From contig NZ_BMYD01000002.1 of NCBI RefSeq assembly GCF_014652095.1, positions 124,001-188,000 of the forward strand: a stretch of DNA of 64,000 bases, in the 5' to 3' direction. This stretch comes from Cognatilysobacter bugurensis (lineage in GTDB: Bacteria; Pseudomonadota; Gammaproteobacteria; Xanthomonadales; Xanthomonadaceae). Both the position numbers and the translations under genes were made by a program. Positions 30,439 to 38,339 of this stretch are shown one piece after another (the first letter of the stretch is position 1; each line of letters begins with the position of its first letter). The notes under the pieces are model-generated. The model had not been told where the DNA came from, did not search any database, and saw nothing but the letters and a program-made list of their open reading frames with translations.

Positions 30439-33345
30439 TTACCTCGCGGCGAGCAGGCTTTCCAGCGATTGCGGGCGCGCGAAGAAGTAGCCCTGGCCCA
30501 GCGTGCAGCCCAGCGACAGCAGTGCGGCTCGCTGTTCTTCGGTTTCGATGCCTTCGGCCACGACCTCCATACCCTGCGAGCTCGACAGCGCCATGATCGC
30601 GCGCACGATCGCGGTGCTGCTGCGTTGCTCGTTCGCCTGCAGGTCACCGATGAAGGACCGGTCGATCTTCAACGTGTGCATGTTGAACCGGTGCAGGTAG
30701 CTCAGCGAGGAGTAGCCGGTGCCGAAGTCGTCGAGCGCAATCTCGACGCCGCGCTCATGCAGCCGGCGGAACACCGCGCCGATCTGCTCGGGGTTCTCGA
30801 GCAGCGCGCCCTCGGTCACCTCGATGCGCACCTGGCCCGGTTTCACACCGCATTCGTTGATGAGTGCGATGAAGCGCTCGTCGATGTCGGGCGATCGGAA
30901 ATGCCGCGCTGAGAAATTGAGGTTCACGTATTGCCCGGGCGCGAGCAACTTCGGGATGACGCGCATCGCGTGCTCGAAGATGTGCCAATCGAGCGTTTCC
31001 ATCATCCCGCTGGCTTCCGCCACGTGCAGGAACGCCCCCGGTGCGAGGATGCCTTTTTCGGGGTGGTTCCAGCGCATCAGTGCTTCATAGCCCACGATGC
31101 TGCCGTCCTTCAGTCGGACGATCGGCTGGAAATAGGGGAGAAACTCCTGGCGTGTCGCGCCGCGGCGCAGGTCGCTTTCGGTCTCGAGCAGGGTCAGCGC
31201 CTGGTCGTGCAGGCGGGTGTCGAACAGCTCATAGCGGTGGCGGCCGCCGGACTTCGCGCGATACATCGCGATGTCGGCATCGCGCAGGATGTCTTCAGGC
31301 GACGAGTAGTGTGGCGCGCACATCGCGATGCCGACGCTCGCACCGGTGAACAGCTCCTTGCCTTCCACCCGCACCGGCTCGCGCAGCGAGTCGAGCACGC
31401 GCTGGGCCATGCGGACGCAGCCGTCGGTCGCGTCGACCTCCATGTAGATCGCGAACTCGTCGCCGCCCAGGCGGGAGACCATGTCGCGGCCGCCGCGCAC
31501 GCAGCGCGAGAGCCGGCTGCCGACTTCCTGCAGCAGCGCGTCGCCGACGAGGTGGCCCACGCTGTCGTTGATGACCTTGAAGCGGTCGAGGTCGACGAAC
31601 AGCACCGCGAACGAGAACGCCGAGTCGCGCGAACGCTGGGACATCGCCCACACCAACTGCTCGCGCAGGTACGCGCGGTTGGGCAGCCCCGTCAACGAGT
31701 CGTGCAGCACCTGGTGCTTGAGGCGTTGCTCGATCCGCTCGCGCACGCTGATCTGCTCGGAGAGCTCGACCGTGCGCGCCGCGACGCGGCGTTCGAGGTC
31801 GGCATACGCATGGAGCAATTCCGCGGCGGCGCGTTGGCGCTCCAGGCCGTTGGCGATCTGGTACGAGATGAACGTGAGCAACTCGCAGTCGCGCTCTGTG
31901 AAGCCCACGCCATCGGTGTAGCTCTGCACCGCGAGCAGCCCGACGGCACGCTCGCCGACGACGAGCGGCACGCCAAACCACGCGACGCAGTCACGGCCGG
32001 TGATCAGCAGCTCGCCGGATCTCTCCAGTGCTGCGATCCACTCGATCGTGCTCGCATCGCGCATGTCGAGCAGCAGTGGCTTGCCGTGGCGCATGCCGAA
32101 TTCGGTCACGCCGATGCCTGCAGGCCGCGCCTGGGCCGTGGAGCCGAACTGGTCGACGAAATACGGGAAGTGCACCGTGCTTCCGTCGTCGGAGAGCATC
32201 GCGATGTAGAAGTTGCGCGCGTCGAGGAACTCGCCCACCACCCGGTGCACCGCGCCGTAGAACTCATCGAGGTGCGCCGTGGTGTGCGACAGCTCGGCGA
32301 TGCGGAACAGGGCCTTCTGGATCAGCACGCTGCGCTGGAGTTCCTCCGTGCGCTGCTGCACGCGCGTTTCGAGCTCTTCCTGCGCGAGCTTGCGGTCGAC
32401 AGCCGTCAGGATGTGGCTGCCGACGTACGTCAGCAGTGCCTGGTCGGCCGCGGTGTAACGCGGGCGTTTGATGTAGCTCTGCACGACGAGCACGCCGCGC
32501 ACCTTGTCGCCCACGATCGCCGGCACGCCGAGCCAGTCGAAGCACTCCATCCCGATTTCTCGCGTGGGCCCGGAGACCTGGCCGCGAATGTCTTCGGGCG
32601 AGCCCATCAGGGGCTTGCCGTCGCGGATCAGGTGCCAGGTGAGCCCGCCGGCCATCTCCGCCATCGGGATGAACTCGTTCGCGTCGCGCACGAGCGGGTC
32701 GGTGGTGTCCTTGAGGTAGATGAAACGCAGCGCGTCCTGCTGTTCGTCGAAGAGCGCGATGTAGAAGTTGTCGGCGTACATGAAGCGGCCGACGATCGCA
32801 TGCAGCGCGCGCAGCATTGCGCCGAGTTCCATGTCCGAACTCGCCATGTCCGCGATCGTGAACAGCGCCGACTGGAGCTGCTCGGATTTCTCGAGCTGGT
32901 GCATCGAGTCGGCCATGCGGCACTTTTCGAACATCGTCTCGGCCAGTGGGCCGAGCAGCTCGCACAGATCCTCGACGTGCTCGCGCGAGGCGGCGCTCCC
33001 GTCGCAGATCAGGCCGAAGCCCTCGTCGCCTGCGCCCTGGTGGATCGCACATGCGACGCGCTGCCGGGACTCGTCCAGGGCCCATCCGTCGGTCGCAAGG
33101 GCCAGGTCCGCGAGGGCGACGTCGCCGGCACGCACGGCGGTCGCGTCGTGCGCGCGCAGCGGCGTAGCGTTCCCACGCCAGCCGACCAAGATCCCGGTCA
33201 GGCCCTCGGCGTCGAGGAAATCGGCCACCTGCACCGCGAATGTGCGCATGTCGGCCGCGCCAAGCAGCCGCTTGAGCAGACGGCCCGCGCGCCGCTCCGG
33301 CGCCAACGCGTTGCCGGTGACCGGCAGTCGCACCACTGATCCCAT
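30439..33345 (-). CDS. GAF-GAF-GGDEF-EAL protein (cyclic di-GMP turnover)
   Basis: A 968-residue soluble protein. A divergent N-terminal sensor region (about 1-160), GAF 1 (about 170-320), GAF 2 (about 350-510), a short coiled coil, GGDEF with intact GGDEF at 627-631, and EAL with E754 in YEALMRW plus VNLNFSARHF, VEVTEG-like VTEGALLEN, DDFGTGYSSL and LKIDRSF. Both enzymatic motifs look complete, so synthesis, hydrolysis or GTP-stimulated hydrolysis are all possible. No RxxD I-site precedes GGDEF (GGRD there). ATG 33345 is preferred as GGGGAG stands 7 bp upstream; another ATG lies 19 codons earlier. Confidence 0.9.
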   Translation of the reverse strand: MGSVVRLPVTGNALAPERRAGRLLKRLLGAADMRTFAVQVADFLDAEGLTGILVGWRGNATPLRAHDATAVRAGDVALADLALATDGWALDESRQRVACAIHQGAGDEGFGLICDGSAASREHVEDLCELLGPLAETMFEKCRMADSMHQLEKSEQLQSALFTIADMASSDMELGAMLRALHAIVGRFMYADNFYIALFDEQQDALRFIYLKDTTDPLVRDANEFIPMAEMAGGLTWHLIRDGKPLMGSPEDIRGQVSGPTREIGMECFDWLGVPAIVGDKVRGVLVVQSYIKRPRYTAADQALLTYVGSHILTAVDRKLAQEELETRVQQRTEELQRSVLIQKALFRIAELSHTTAHLDEFYGAVHRVVGEFLDARNFYIAMLSDDGSTVHFPYFVDQFGSTAQARPAGIGVTEFGMRHGKPLLLDMRDASTIEWIAALERSGELLITGRDCVAWFGVPLVVGERAVGLLAVQSYTDGVGFTERDCELLTFISYQIANGLERQRAAAELLHAYADLERRVAARTVELSEQISVRERIEQRLKHQVLHDSLTGLPNRAYLREQLVWAMSQRSRDSAFSFAVLFVDLDRFKVINDSVGHLVGDALLQEVGSRLSRCVRGGRDMVSRLGGDEFAIYMEVDATDGCVRMAQRVLDSLREPVRVEGKELFTGASVGIAMCAPHYSSPEDILRDADIAMYRAKSGGRHRYELFDTRLHDQALTLLETESDLRRGATRQEFLPYFQPIVRLKDGSIVGYEALMRWNHPEKGILAPGAFLHVAEASGMMETLDWHIFEHAMRVIPKLLAPGQYVNLNFSARHFRSPDIDERFIALINECGVKPGQVRIEVTEGALLENPEQIGAVFRRLHERGVEIALDDFGTGYSSLSYLHRFNMHTLKIDRSFIGDLQANEQRSSTAIVRAIMALSSSQGMEVVAEGIETEEQRAALLSLGCTLGQGYFFARPQSLESLLAAR

Positions 33346-33580
33346 GTGTGTTCTCCCCACGCGCGCGACGTCATCGGCGAGCCGTGCCTTGGTTATCGGC
33401 ATCTGCTCTTTAACCTGAATACCTTGCGCGCAGCCGTGACCGCCGTAGCGGTGTAGCTCATCCGTAAGCGGTCAATGCGGCGGTGCCGTAAGCTCGCCGG
33501 CGGTCGCGGGGCCTCTCTCTGACGATGGCGACGGTGCTGTCCCCCGAAGCCCCGGCGCGGCCGGAGAAAGGGGCCGGGCT

Positions 33581-34204
33581 TCAGTCAGCTGGGTCGACGC
33601 GGGCTACCGGCAGCCGCCAGCCGCGCCGGATCGCAAGAAAACGCAGCACGAAGCAGGCCGACGCGCCGGCGAGAGCGAGCGGGGCCGGCGGCAGCTGCAG
33701 GGCATCGCCGATGACGACGACGCCCGCGCCCAGTGCGGCGGCCACGGCGTAGAGCTCGCGTCGGAGCACCGCGGGGATTTGCGCGACGAGCACGTCGCGG
33801 GCGATGCCGCCGCCGACGCCCGACAGCACGCCCAGCAGCACCGCGCCGGTCGGGCCCACGCCGTGCGCGATCGCCTTCGCCGCGCCGGTCACCGCAAACA
33901 GGCCCAGCCCGATCGCGTCGAAGAGCTGCACCGGGTTGCGGAGGCGCTCCACCTGCCCGTACCGGTAGAAGGTGACAAAGGCTGCAAGCATCGCAACGCC
34001 GAGGTATCGCGGATCCGCGAGCGCGACCGGCGGCGTCGCCCCGAGGACGGCGTCGCGCACGATGCCGCCCGCCGTGGCCGCGGCGAACGCGAGCACGAGC
34101 ACGCCGAACAGGTCGAGCCGGTGCCGGACGCCGACAGTCGCGCCGCTGATCGCGAACGCGAAGCTGCCGATGAGATCCAGTGCGAGTACGAAGCCGAGCG
34201 CCAC
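33581..34204 (-). CDS. Trimeric intracellular cation channel family (UPF0126/YadS-like) membrane protein
   Basis: A 207-residue protein with seven hydrophobic helices in two similar halves, each with an FDAIGLGLFAVTGA-like or ALDLIGSFAFAISGA-like helix and a GGIVRDAVLG / GGIARDVLVA motif. These repeats are the hallmark of the UPF0126 family, relatives of TRIC cation channels. Possibly it conducts K+ or glycine-like solutes; not provable here. Starts with GTG at 34204; no better ATG gives the first helix. The LacI regulator gene ends 69 bp upstream on the same strand. Confidence 0.87.
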   Translation of the reverse strand: MALGFVLALDLIGSFAFAISGATVGVRHRLDLFGVLVLAFAAATAGGIVRDAVLGATPPVALADPRYLGVAMLAAFVTFYRYGQVERLRNPVQLFDAIGLGLFAVTGAAKAIAHGVGPTGAVLLGVLSGVGGGIARDVLVAQIPAVLRRELYAVAAALGAGVVVIGDALQLPPAPLALAGASACFVLRFLAIRRGWRLPVARVDPAD

Positions 34205-34273
34205 GCGGGAGTGCCGAAGAAACGATCGCCCATGGTAGGCGAGGGGTGCGGGACGGCTGCGGGTCGGCTGGGT

Positions 34274-35287
34274 TTAAGCCGGGACCGCACCGGTCGAGCG
34301 GCGCAACTGCAGTGTGTGCGGGACATGCAGCATGCGCCCGCTGCCGGGGCGTTGGATGTCCGCGAGCAGTTCCAGGGTCGCGAGCCGCCCCATGTCGCGC
34401 ACGGGCTGATGCACGGTCGTCAGTGGGGGGAACGTCTGGTTCGACACCGGCGTGTTGTCGAAGCCGCTCACCGCCAGGTCCTCGGGCACGCGCAGCCCGC
34501 GCTCGAGCGCGACCGCGACGACACCCGCGGCCATGTCGTCGTTCGCGGCGAACACCGCCGTGGGCCGACGCTTGCCGCCGAGCAGGGTGCGGGCCGCCTC
34601 GACGCCCGAGTCGAACGAGAACAGCCCGGGCACGACGAGGTCCGGATCGAACTCCAGGCGGGCCTGCTTGAGCCCCTGCTGGTATCCCGCGAGGCGCCAC
34701 TTGGTCGCGCCGTGGTCGGGGTGGCCTGAGATGTGGGCGATCCGGCGGTGCCCCAGCGATACGAGGTGCGACACCATGTCGAACGCGGCTTGCTTCTCGT
34801 CCATGCCCACGCCGACGACGTTCTGCCGCACTTTCGGCGAGATGCTGGCGAACGGGATTTCCAGCTCGCGAAGGCGCGCCAGCAACGCGGGCGCATCGGT
34901 GACCGGCGGCGTGAGCACGACGCCGTCGGGGCGTGAGCGGCTGATCAGCTCGTCGAACTTCGCCACCATGCGCGCGCTGTCCCAGTCGAGCGGGCCGAGC
35001 ATCATGTTGTACTGCTGCTGCTCGCAGGCCGCGAGCACGCCGGACATGATGCCCATCAGGTAGTTGTCCGACGGGTTGTTGTAGAGCAGGGCGATCAGGA
35101 ACGAGCGGTTGCCCGCCAGGCTCCGCGCTGAAATATGCGGGACGTAACGCATCTTCTCGACGACTTCGAGCACGCGCTCACGCGTTTCCTCGCGCACGTT
35201 CGGCTCGCGATTGAGCACGCGCGATACGGTCTTCATCGATACGCCGGCCGCCTCGGCCACGTCTTCGATACGCACTCTCGATGCCAT
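34274..35287 (-). CDS. LacI-family transcriptional regulator of the glycan locus
   Basis: A 337-residue repressor. HTH at about 5-30 (RIEDVAEAAGVSMKTVSRVLN), hinge with PHISARSLAG near 50-60, and a periplasmic-binding-like sugar domain (60-330) with DGVVLTPP, HRRIAHISGHPDHGAT and AVFAANDDMAAG. It is divergent from the FucP-type transporter. A 14-bp palindrome between them recurs upstream of the GH3 and TonB-receptor genes, so it probably represses all three until a glycan breakdown product binds (inference). ATG 35287 is preceded by GGAG; in-frame GTG at 35293 is less likely. Confidence 0.9.
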   Translation of the reverse strand: MASRVRIEDVAEAAGVSMKTVSRVLNREPNVREETRERVLEVVEKMRYVPHISARSLAGNRSFLIALLYNNPSDNYLMGIMSGVLAACEQQQYNMMLGPLDWDSARMVAKFDELISRSRPDGVVLTPPVTDAPALLARLRELEIPFASISPKVRQNVVGVGMDEKQAAFDMVSHLVSLGHRRIAHISGHPDHGATKWRLAGYQQGLKQARLEFDPDLVVPGLFSFDSGVEAARTLLGGKRRPTAVFAANDDMAAGVVAVALERGLRVPEDLAVSGFDNTPVSNQTFPPLTTVHQPVRDMGRLATLELLADIQRPGSGRMLHVPHTLQLRRSTGAVPA

Positions 35288-35445
35288 GTTCACTCCGGGC
35301 GAGCGTGGCGCGCGCCTGCAATTGCAGCGGTCGGTTCAACGGACAGCCCGACACGGTACAGCCCCGACGCGGAACGCGTCGTCGACGCTGCACATCCCCG
35401 GCCAGGCGGCGTGGATACGTATGACGGAGGCATGGTAGGCCAAAA

Positions 35446-35459
35446 TGACAGCGCTATCA
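35446..35459. promoter_or_regulatory. Candidate LacI operator, site 1 (transporter/regulator intergenic)
   Basis: TGACAGCGCTATCA, a 14-bp near-palindrome with one mismatched pair. It stands 52 bp before the transporter start codon and 159 bp from the regulator start, so it could control both. It matches sites at 38243 and 41011 at 12 of 14 positions. ATGACA inside it could serve as a -35 element. Confidence 0.7.
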
Positions 35460-35510
35460 TCTGGCCGAATTTTGCGGCAGACTCGGCCGACACCCAGCAG
35501 GGCAGGTCCT

Positions 35511-36797
35511 ATGGCGACGTTCTCGAGCAGTGCTCCCGTCCACGCAACCGAGGCCGGCGATTACACCCGCCCGCTGATTGTCATCACCCTGCTGTTTTTC
35601 ATGTGGGGATTGCTCACCTCGCTCAACGACGTGCTGATTCCGCATCTCAAGTCGATCTACACGCTCACCTACGTGCAGGCGATGCTGGTGCAGTTCTGCT
35701 TCTTCGGCGCGTACTTCATCGTCTCGCTCCCGGCCGGCGTGCTGATCCGCCGCATCGGCTACCAGCGCGGCGCCGTCACCGGGCTGGCGATCGCCGCCGC
35801 GGGCTGCGCGATGTTTTATCCTGCGGCCGAAAGCGGCTATGCGCTGTTCCTGCTCGCATTCTTCGTGCTCGCAGCGGGCATCACGATCTTGCAAGTCGCG
35901 GCGAACCCGTTCGTGACTGCACTGGGCAGCCCCAAGACCGCATCGAGCCGGCTCACCCTCACCCAGGCGTTCAATTCGCTGGGCACGACGGTCGGGCCGT
36001 TGTTCGGCGGGCTGTTGATCCTGTCCAGCGTCGAGCCCATCAGCGCAGCGGCGCTGGGGGCGATGACCGACGCGGAGCAGGCGGCGTACCGCGCCGCCGA
36101 GGCCGCGACCGTGCAGGGCCCTTACGCGCTGCTCGCAGGTGCGCTGCTGCTGCTTGCGATTGTCTTCGCCGTGGTTCGCCTGCCGCAGATCAGCCATGCC
36201 GAGGATGCCGTCGGCATGGCGGCCCGGACGCCCGGCGAGTCGATTTTCAGGCACCGCAACCTGCTGTTCGGCGCGATCGCGATCTTTCTCTATGTGGGTG
36301 CCGAGGTCAGCATCGGCAGCTTCCTCATCAACTTCATGGGCGAGCGCCACATTGCAGGTCTGTCGCACGCCGAGGCCGCCCCGTACGTGAGCTACTACTG
36401 GGGCCTGGCGATGGTCGGTCGCTTCATCGGCTTTGGCGTAATGCGCTACGTGCGCCCCGGCGTCACGCTCGCTGTCTGCGCCGCGATGTCGATGGCGCTC
36501 GTGCTCGCCGCGATCCAGGGCGAAGGTCGGTTTGCGATGTGGGCGATCCTCGGGGTCGGCCTGTTCAACTCGATCATGTTCCCAACGATCTTCAGCATGG
36601 CGCTCCACCGCCTCGGGGACCTAACGGGCCGCGGCTCGGGCATCTTGTGCATGGCGATCGTCGGCGGCGCGATCGTGCCCTTCGTGCAGGGGTTCGTCGC
36701 GGACCAGGCGGGGCTGCAGCCTTCGTTCTACGTGCCGATGGCCTGCTACGCCTTCATCCTCTACTTCGGCGCGAAGTACGCGCGCCTGTATGACTGA
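35511..36797 (+). CDS. FucP/GluP-type sugar:H+ symporter (MFS)
   Basis: A 428-residue inner-membrane transporter with 12 predicted helices. The first helix region (PLIVITLLFFMWGLLTSLNDVLIPHLK, about 20-46) with N-D-x-L-x-P-x-L is the signature of the FucP family; ANPFVTALGSP and the RLTLTQAFNSLGTTVGPLFGG segment (about 140-175) also fit. It likely imports the monosaccharide or short glycan freed by the neighbouring hydrolases. ATG 35511 has AGG about 5 bp upstream and gives the family N-terminus. The next gene starts inside its last codons. Confidence 0.92.
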   Translation: MATFSSSAPVHATEAGDYTRPLIVITLLFFMWGLLTSLNDVLIPHLKSIYTLTYVQAMLVQFCFFGAYFIVSLPAGVLIRRIGYQRGAVTGLAIAAAGCAMFYPAAESGYALFLLAFFVLAAGITILQVAANPFVTALGSPKTASSRLTLTQAFNSLGTTVGPLFGGLLILSSVEPISAAALGAMTDAEQAAYRAAEAATVQGPYALLAGALLLLAIVFAVVRLPQISHAEDAVGMAARTPGESIFRHRNLLFGAIAIFLYVGAEVSIGSFLINFMGERHIAGLSHAEAAPYVSYYWGLAMVGRFIGFGVMRYVRPGVTLAVCAAMSMALVLAAIQGEGRFAMWAILGVGLFNSIMFPTIFSMALHRLGDLTGRGSGILCMAIVGGAIVPFVQGFVADQAGLQPSFYVPMACYAFILYFGAKYARLYD

Positions 36798-38151
36798 GCG
36801 CCGCATGCAGTCCCGCGCGCGGGCGCTCGCCGCCGCGTTGATCGCCGTCGCTTCTACGACCGCGACCGCGATCGCGAGCGGCCCGACGGCGCCTGCGCCC
36901 TCGCCTGAAGGCCCGTCGAGCGTGCGCATCGTCGAAGACGACGGACGTTACCGGCTGCTCGTGAATGGAGCGCCGTTCCACGTGAAGGGCGCGGGCCTGC
37001 AGGGCGGCGATCAGGAAGCGCTCGCCGCACGCGGCGGCAACGCGTTCCGCACCTGGCGTCCCGACAGCCCGAGCGAGTCGGGGCGCGAGATGCTCGATCG
37101 CGCGAAGCGCAACGGCCTGTTCGTGGCGCTCGGCATCGAGGTCGGGAAGGAGCGTCATGGCTTCGACTACGACGACCCCGCAGCCGTGGCGGCGCAGCAG
37201 GCCCGCATTCGTGCCGAAGTGCTGCAATACAAGGATCATCCGGCGCTGCTGATGTGGGTGGTCGGCAACGAGCTGAATCTCGAAGCGACGAACCCCGCGG
37301 TGTGGGACGCCGTCGATTCGATCGCCGAGATGATCCACGAGATCGACCCGAACCACCCGGTCATGACGACTCTGGCTGGAATCGATCGGGCAGTGGTCGA
37401 ACAGGTCAAGGCGCGTGCCGATTCACTCGACCTGCTCGGCATCCAGCTCTATGGCGACATCGACGGCCTGCCGCAGAAGTTGCGCGAGAGCGGGTGGACC
37501 GGGCCGTACATCGTCACCGAATGGGGCCCGACGGGGCACTGGGAGAGCCCGCTGACCGCCTGGGGCGCGCCGATCGAGGACGACAGCAGCACGAAGGCGC
37601 GCCTGCTCGAACGCCGCTACCGCACCGCGATCGAAAGCGACCGACGCCAGGGCCTGGGCTCGTTCGTGTTCCTGTGGGGCCAGAAGCAGGAACGCACGCC
37701 GACGTGGTACGGGCTGTTCCTGCCTTCGGGCGAATCCACAGCGAGCATCGATGCGATGCAGCGGGTGTGGACCGGACGGGTGCCCGGGAACGTCAGCCCA
37801 TCGATCACGCCGATCGAGATCGAAGGACGGCGCGCGGTCGAGAGCATCACCCTCGTGCCCGGGCGGTCGTATGCGGCGCGCGTGGACACGGACGACGCGG
37901 ACGGCGACGCGCTCGATCATCGCTGGACGATCCGCGCCGAGAGCACGGCGCGCACGGTCGGCGGCGACCCCGAGGAGGTGCCGACCGAGGTGGCGACGCG
38001 CTTCGAGGTCAACCAGGGCGGCGGGGTGCGCTTCGACGCGCCACTTCACCCGGGCGCGTACCGACTGTTCGTCGAGGTGCGGGACGGCGCAGGCCATGCG
38101 GCCTACGCGAATGCGCCGTTCCAGGTGGCGGAGCAGGCCGACCCGAAGTAA
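36790..38151 (+). CDS. Exported glycoside hydrolase, clan GH-A (GH2-like TIM barrel)
   Basis: A 453-residue protein with signal peptide (RARALAAALIAVASTTATAIAS, cleavage near residue 30). A short beta part with LLVNGAPFHVKGAG is followed by a TIM barrel (about 60-330): acid/base E161 in VVGNELNLE and likely nucleophile E244 in IVTEWGPTG fit the clan GH-A pattern. The C-terminal 110 residues form a beta domain (VPGRSYAARVDTDDADGD). The exact family is uncertain, GH2-like barrel being the best guess. Starting at ATG 36790 it overlaps the transporter end by 8 bp; ATG 36805 would also keep the signal peptide. Confidence 0.8.
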   Translation: MTERRMQSRARALAAALIAVASTTATAIASGPTAPAPSPEGPSSVRIVEDDGRYRLLVNGAPFHVKGAGLQGGDQEALAARGGNAFRTWRPDSPSESGREMLDRAKRNGLFVALGIEVGKERHGFDYDDPAAVAAQQARIRAEVLQYKDHPALLMWVVGNELNLEATNPAVWDAVDSIAEMIHEIDPNHPVMTTLAGIDRAVVEQVKARADSLDLLGIQLYGDIDGLPQKLRESGWTGPYIVTEWGPTGHWESPLTAWGAPIEDDSSTKARLLERRYRTAIESDRRQGLGSFVFLWGQKQERTPTWYGLFLPSGESTASIDAMQRVWTGRVPGNVSPSITPIEIEGRRAVESITLVPGRSYAARVDTDDADGDALDHRWTIRAESTARTVGGDPEEVPTEVATRFEVNQGGGVRFDAPLHPGAYRLFVEVRDGAGHAAYANAPFQVAEQADPK

Positions 38152-38242
38152 GTGCCGCGCCGGTTTTGTCGCACTGTGCGTGTCGCAGCGCAACAATTCA
38201 CGGCACCAATGCAGGCGCTGGCTATTGTGGTCGCGCCAGAAT

Positions 38243-38256
38243 TGACAACGCTGTCA
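38243..38256. promoter_or_regulatory. Candidate LacI operator, site 2 (before the GH3 gene)
   Basis: TGACAACGCTGTCA, a 14-bp near-palindrome, 84 bp before the start of the GH3 gene, in the 188-bp gap after the GH-A hydrolase. With the preceding T it contains a perfect TTGACA (38242-38247), so a bound repressor would cover a -35 element. Identical in all 14 positions to site 3. Confidence 0.78.
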
Positions 38257-38339
38257 GTTGGCGGGTCCATTAGCGATCAGCCATCGAACGGACCCGGCCC
38301 CGGCGGCGCTGCTGCCCGGGCTAGCAAGGAGGAATCGTC

